In this document: one piece after another, positions 58,844 to 64,000 of the stretch
Layout of the letters: the number at the start of each line of letters is the position of its first letter
Numbering within the stretch: position 1 is the stretch's first letter
Assembly (NCBI GenBank): GCA_051530055.1
Contig: CM121341.1
Coordinates: 3,100,001 to 3,164,000, forward strand
Source of the DNA: Neoechinorhynchus agilis
Lineage: Eukaryota > Acanthocephala
DNA length: 64,000 nt
Direction of reading: 5' to 3'
Position numbers and translations under genes: made by a program
Notes under the pieces: generated by a model
What the model was told of the DNA's origin: nothing
Database searches by the model: none
The model's input: only the letters and a program-made list of their open reading frames with translations

Positions 58844-59880
58844 GTATGTCTGTTTTCCGGTACATGAGGGAATAGACTTCATCATTAAGTTTTTTCAGCT
58901 TTCACGTAGAAAATTGAATTATCTCAAGTATACGTTCATTATTTTAAGCGGTGGTAGCTGCGGGAGGGAAATAACAGTTTAAATAGTGTAATGTTTGGTA
59001 CTTTCGATCCGTCAAATCCTCGTATAAATTCATGTTTCCTCCTAAGGTTTGTATTGAGTGATTTGAAGCCCAAAAAAGCGAGCAAATAGCATGGAGGTTC
59101 AGGTATAGGTACTTATCAAAGAAACGCTACGCATTAGTTACCAAATTCGGTTCCATCGACAATAGGAGAAGCAGTGTATACCATTAATGCGCATTTGTCT
59201 CGAAAATACGGCGAGGAGTTCGTCAATCTGGTGCTAATACAGGTCGTTCATAGCTCGTTTTTGGTTGCGATAACAAATTATGTCGCTGATGGCACTAGCA
59301 GAGGAGTACTCGTGTAAAGCATGCTAAGCTTATGCTACGAGTATGGCTCCCAGACACCGAGAATCCCAGCCCATTCACCTCTTATATCTCTGCCATCACC
59401 TCTTGGGAACCTCTCCGCGCGATATAACATTTTTGTATCTGTGTGATCACTAAAGTCCAATTTAAGCTAAAGAAAGGTTAGTTGTGTTCATACCTGTTAA
59501 GTCTTCAGAAATCTCGAGAGAAATTCAACTCAGTAGGGAGTTCAAAAAGGTTCGTCTAAATTGACTTATGTGCTTTAATCGACGAATCGTTATGGTACTA
59601 ATGAGTGCCGATTCAAGATCACAAACTTTAAATTAGTTTCAAGAACTTTTCACATTCGCATTGCGATTGCCTTTGTTGCAAAGACTCCCACCATAAGCAA
59701 TCGTTCTTTTCGTTGTCTGCGAGGGGAAGGTGGATCTAATGTGCCACACTGCTCTCCTTCTGCTTTAATTTATTGCCATATAAACAAATCTACTGCTTCC
59801 ATCTCGTTCGCGCACTCCCTTCTTAACCAGCTCCTTCGCCTTCTTCAACCAGTCTCAGTCTATAGGCCCTAAACCGCCAC

Positions 59881-60705
59881 ATGTCGAAGGACCTCTTCAA
59901 ATTTGAAATTAAAAGGCATCTCGGAAGCTTGGAGCAAGGGAAATGGCTATTGAAAAGTCCAAGGCAAATTGAAGTTCGATCTGATGGTCTAATATTTGTT
60001 TGTGATTTTAAAGGGGATCGAATTCTAGCCCTTACACATAACAACATGCTCGCTCATGTCATCTCAGAAGTTTCTGGCATTCCACTTATTGCTCCATCAG
60101 GAGTAACAAGCGATAGCCGAAATAATGTCTATTTCACCGATGAGCATTCGTGCATTGTTGTCATGGACAAGGAACTCAATCTTCTCCATTACATCGGAAC
60201 TGAGGAGGCCGAGGGAGCTCTGATCAACTTTCAAGGTCTTCATATCGACAGTGACGACAATTTGTTCGCTATCGATAACGCCCACAAGCAAATCAGACAT
60301 TATGATAAAAATGGTCGACTTGTTAGATTTTTCGGAGAAAAAGGAGATGACGACCATCAGTTCAATTCATTGAAATATGTCATTTCAAGAAATAATGATC
60401 TATATGTCAGTGATCCTCAATCGAATAAAATCAAAGTTTACACAAAAGATGGGCGATTTCAATATGCATTTGGAGCTAAAAATGAACATGAAAGTCTATC
60501 AAGTCCAAGAGGAATGCGGATCTACGATGGGAAATACCTTTTAGTCTGCGATAGTCACAATGACCGTATAGAAATATTCGATCTCAACGGAAAGTATATT
60601 CAACCCCTTATCACAAACTTCGAAGATCCAGAAGATGTTAATATTAGCAAAAACGGATGCGTGATCGCTTGTATGAACGATCGACTAGCAGTCCTCGATT
60701 CGTAG
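59881..60705 (+). CDS. NHL-repeat beta-propeller protein
   Basis: A 274-residue single-exon frame made almost wholly of about six NHL repeats. Each has a pattern like S-P-R-Q-I-E-V-R-S-D-G, I-F-V-C-D-F-K-G-D-R-I, as in LYVSDPQSNKIKVYTKDG and LLVCDSHNDRIEIFDLNGKY. Six such blades form a closed propeller that binds RNA or protein. No RING, B-box or filamin domain is present in this exon, so it is not a full TRIM-NHL protein unless upstream exons supply them. Start: the ATG at 59881 lies just before the first blade. AATAAA signals lie at 60790-60920. Confidence 0.8.
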   Translation: MSKDLFKFEIKRHLGSLEQGKWLLKSPRQIEVRSDGLIFVCDFKGDRILALTHNNMLAHVISEVSGIPLIAPSGVTSDSRNNVYFTDEHSCIVVMDKELNLLHYIGTEEAEGALINFQGLHIDSDDNLFAIDNAHKQIRHYDKNGRLVRFFGEKGDDDHQFNSLKYVISRNNDLYVSDPQSNKIKVYTKDGRFQYAFGAKNEHESLSSPRGMRIYDGKYLLVCDSHNDRIEIFDLNGKYIQPLITNFEDPEDVNISKNGCVIACMNDRLAVLDS

Positions 60706-62645
60706 ATGAATACTGAATTTGAGGGATCATGTATCATCCTCATACTCACAAACAACCAAAGAACCCACAACAATTACCAGCAAAAGAATAATCTTTATTT
60801 ATTAAACCCGCCTATATTGTTGGATACACTAGAGAAAACATTGTCGGTTATTTGTAGTGTGAGAGATGTGCGTATGTGGTGTTCAATGATTTTGTCTCCC
60901 TCCCTTTCTCATAAATAAACGCGTAATGTCTTAAACATTAACTTTGGATCAATTGGAAAAATTCCGTTAAAATAACGTTTTTGATGGCAAAGCGCAAACT
61001 TCTGATTGGGATCGATATTTTCGTTCAGCATTAAACCAAAACACTTAAAATTACACGCCATTTTGTAATCAATCTAAATCTTTTCGGCTATTTTAACAGA
61101 ACGCAAATCCTACAAAACAATTGAATTACCTAAATGCGAAATAGTAAACAATTTAAGTGTCATGAGTAGAATTTAATAGCACTTCAAAAATATCATGGCA
61201 CAAAAATTTCTCAATGAACGTTTTGCAACGCAATTTATTTACTCAATTTTTCACCTTCATCAAGCGTAAAAACACAATCAGGACCTATTTAAATCGCACA
61301 GACGAAAAAACCAATTGCGATTAATAACGCCACTCATTAAAACCAATGGCATTCGTAAGTTCATTTTTTGCGGTAAATGAATGGCCCTTAACAATTAATG
61401 GCTTCCGACAATTCATACAATGTGAAATAAGGTTGATACTTGAGAGTAAAATGTTAGTCTCGACCGAACAAAAATGGCGGCTAAATGTCTAAGTATAAAA
61501 ATTCGACTGAAGTAAATTTAATGGCGTTCATAGAAGTTAGCTGCAGAATTTGAGCTTCCGGACGCTTTGGGGAAATATATTTCCATGTTACTAAGCTAAC
61601 CTCTCCATGTGTTACTTGTCAATTTGATGAGCCGTTCCATTCATTGTCAATGTAGAAAGATAATGACAGAAATGCGTAAATCAATTGTCGCAGAGGTATG
61701 TTTATTACCCGAATACTTGAATACGATTTAGTTGATCAGCTTGTATTTCGTTGTTGATGAACCGATAATTCATAATTGATTTTAATGAGATATCTTTTTA
61801 AATGCATCATAGACCTTTTCATTTGGAATAAAATTGATTTTATGATTACTTCGCTCTACGCTTTAAAACCACGCTTTCGTAATTGAATCTTTTTTCAATC
61901 TTTTATATTTGACAGCTACTTTAAACGCTGAAGTAACGACTTAGAGTGCAACCTTTTCAGTAAAAAATATATGATGAAATTACTTTATTAGCTTTACCAG
62001 AAATTATTGGAAATATTTGCATCGACCAAATCGTGAGAAACGACTTGGGCACATTGTTTAAAGATATTAAGCATTTCGGAAGTAATCGTCATTTTTAATA
62101 GCGTATCAGCGAAAGTGGTATTAAGTTAATTTGCATACCACATAACTCAGGAATTTTGCATAATTTGTATTTGGAAATCGCTGAAGCTCACAAGAAACTC
62201 TCACAAACTTATAGAGATTTTTATAATTTTAAATGCATCAGAAATAGTTATAAGGCAAAAATTTCATTCGTTGAAATCCACATATAAAACCTCAAGAAAT
62301 TCATTAAGAAACCGTAGTATTATTTCTTTCCTTCACGTGAAAATATATCTTAGATACTAAAGCATTATATCCAGGATTTCATGTTCATTTACGCATTCCT
62401 TGGTATATTTTTTTCGCTTAATACACTCGCCGAATTTTTTTATCGCACTGTGCAGAAATTCGTCGAATCGATTGTTTTATTTTTTTGACAAAGTGTGATT
62501 TGAGCGAAAATATCTTCCACAAGGTACGGCAAAATGATTAATTATAATTTTTTGAAGCAAGAATAAAAACGCAATATTTATCAGCGTGCATTTATTAAAA
62601 AAATTACCGTTGAAAAATTCAGGCGTGTTCTGGCATAGTTTTGAT
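60706..62645. other. intergenic AT-rich stretch
   Basis: Holds the 3' end of the NHL gene and the 3' side of the gene at 62646. Nothing else seen. Confidence 0.45.
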
Positions 62646-63221
62646 TTATCCATAATAATGATTAGAATAAGGCCGATCCTGGGTATGACCAGCACCCATC
62701 CACGGAAATCGAAACGGTTGTTGATAATTATATTGAATCCGTTGAGTAGACGGATCTGCTAAACCATATTTTGATTTTCTTTTACTTGATGGATATCCTT
62801 GATTTTGGTTAGGCACATTATTCATTGGGGTAAAATTGTTGGGTGCACTCCAGGTGTATGATTCATGAGATTGTTTAAATTGAGGCCACTTTTGTGGTGC
62901 CCGGTTTTGGTTATTTAGTTGAAAATCGCTTTCGCTATCATTTGCGAATGGGCACTCCACAAACAGTCTTTTCTCCAAAACTGGCCTCTGACTACATTCC
63001 TCAACAAAAATGTCGAAATCTCGTTTGCTCAGAATGGGTATCCGCGTATTGTTATTACCGATATAATACAAGCAATACGAAGGCAAAGAACAGTAAACTG
63101 GGAATCCCCTGATAATTCGGCGTAGTTCATAGAAGGCTTCTGCTTCATCCTCAAATTCAAATCGAAATTTGCGTCCTTTGCGCTCTTCTGGATTGATGTA
63201 GGTTAATCGAAACACAATCAT
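62646..63221 (-). CDS. possible PB1-domain protein with disordered tail
   Basis: The Met at 63221 opens a 191-residue frame. Residues 1-90 read M-I-V-F-R-L-T-Y-I-N, RKFRFEFEDEAEAFYELR-like charged strands and helix, then NNNTRIPILSKRDFDIFVEE, which resembles the acidic OPCA stretch of PB1 domains (protein-protein interaction modules). The rest is Asn, Gln, Pro and Tyr-rich (NNQNRAPQKWPQFKQ, NYQQPFRFPW). The PB1 call is by pattern and uncertain. The frame is open further upstream (to 63305) without an ATG and with a GTAAGC donor, so a 5' exon is possible. Confidence 0.5.
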   Translation of the reverse strand: MIVFRLTYINPEERKGRKFRFEFEDEAEAFYELRRIIRGFPVYCSLPSYCLYYIGNNNTRIPILSKRDFDIFVEECSQRPVLEKRLFVECPFANDSESDFQLNNQNRAPQKWPQFKQSHESYTWSAPNNFTPMNNVPNQNQGYPSSKRKSKYGLADPSTQRIQYNYQQPFRFPWMGAGHTQDRPYSNHYYG

Positions 63222-64000
63222 AAGATTCGCGTACAAATTGAGTGAACGTGAAGTGAAACCTTTTATGCTCGAGAAGTCGCTTACGTGAGTTTTGTGGTTG
63301 AGCAACGTTTAGGTACGTTTTGTTACATAACGAAGTGTAGATGGTATACGCAATTGACGAGTGTTCATGTGTCTTTGATTGTTTATGAGTCACTTAAAAC
63401 ACCTCCGATGCACACAGTGAGTTGTAAAAAAAAGAATTAAACAAAAGTTGACGATTTAGGGGTGAAAAAGAAGAAAAATTCAGATGACTAATAGTTGCGC
63501 CAACAACGAACGTCTTTAATTCCCTCATTTTGAATGCATATATGTAAATTTTATCCGCTTAAAACGCATTGAATTGAGGACAGAATTTTGAGTGCCAAAA
63601 TCAGTATAATTTTTAAGGATCACTAAAAACGTATCATTACTCAACAAGAAACAATCCTACGTGTGGGTTTTTTGTTAAGACCTAAAACAATCATCGCTGA
63701 TATTCGATTAATGAATAAACATTCAAACGGCTGCAAAAGTTGTCGCCAAAGCATTTCTTCATCGTACACGAAAATTATGAACTGAAACTAAAACTCTTCC
63801 ATACGAAAACATATTCCTAGAAAGCAGCATTAATAACGAAAGTTTAGCAGCAGACACTTTACAGAGTAACACTTTCAAAAAAATATAATTTGTATATTGC
63901 AAACGATTGGAGTTATTCATTGGATGACAAATGTAACGGAACGTGCCGTGTTCAATTCAACAAAGTCGAAGAGTTACATAGCAAAAGGACGAAGTTCAGA
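63222..64000. other. flank of the PB1-like gene
   Basis: Short open frames only; likely 5' flank and promoter region on the minus strand. No element named. Confidence 0.35.

Overview
The window reads as nuclear DNA of an AT-rich invertebrate, most likely a nematode or a close ecdysozoan relative. Reasons: a protostome-type cytoplasmic intermediate filament gene, tiny introns (43-53 nt) mixed with a few long ones, a possible trans-splice site, and many Penelope-like, LINE and palindromic elements. Species cannot be named from sequence alone. No rRNA or tRNA gene, CRISPR array or bacterial operon was seen.

Layout. 1.8-4.3 kb (-): a complete five-exon SLC17-type membrane transporter. 7-16.3 kb: two nearly identical 640-bp arms in inverted orientation, each holding exons 1-3 of a small FAM174-like membrane protein. 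The right copy continues to a fourth exon at 20.8 kb, so the left copy looks like a partial duplicate. Between the arms lie LINE remnants, two hypothetical genes and MFAP1 (splicing factor, 13.6-15 kb). 16.2-23.3 kb is mostly intron and gene-poor DNA. 23.3-25 kb holds two poorly defined small genes. 26-31.1 kb is one huge open exon coding for about 1,700 residues with a C-terminal PDZ domain and internal 35-residue repeats. 32-35 kb carries four palindromic foldbacks, and 35.9-37.6 kb an intronless intermediate filament gene. 39-53 kb is a mosaic of Penelope-like, LINE and Ty3/gypsy remnants with host genes between them: a PTRHD1-like gene (one apparent frameshift), a four-TM protein, and a hypothetical multi-exon gene. 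53.4-55 kb (-): a CRAL-TRIO protein and a two-TM protein. 59.9-60.7 kb (+): an NHL beta-propeller protein. 62.6-63.2 kb (-): a possible PB1-domain protein.

The genes do not form an obvious pathway; they are ordinary scattered animal genes. The most interesting signals are structural: the inverted gene duplication, three consecutive perfect-looking foldbacks, a Penelope-like fragment that landed in a LINE and left a 12-bp target duplication, and the long intronless reading frames. All calls come from reading by eye; no database search was possible.
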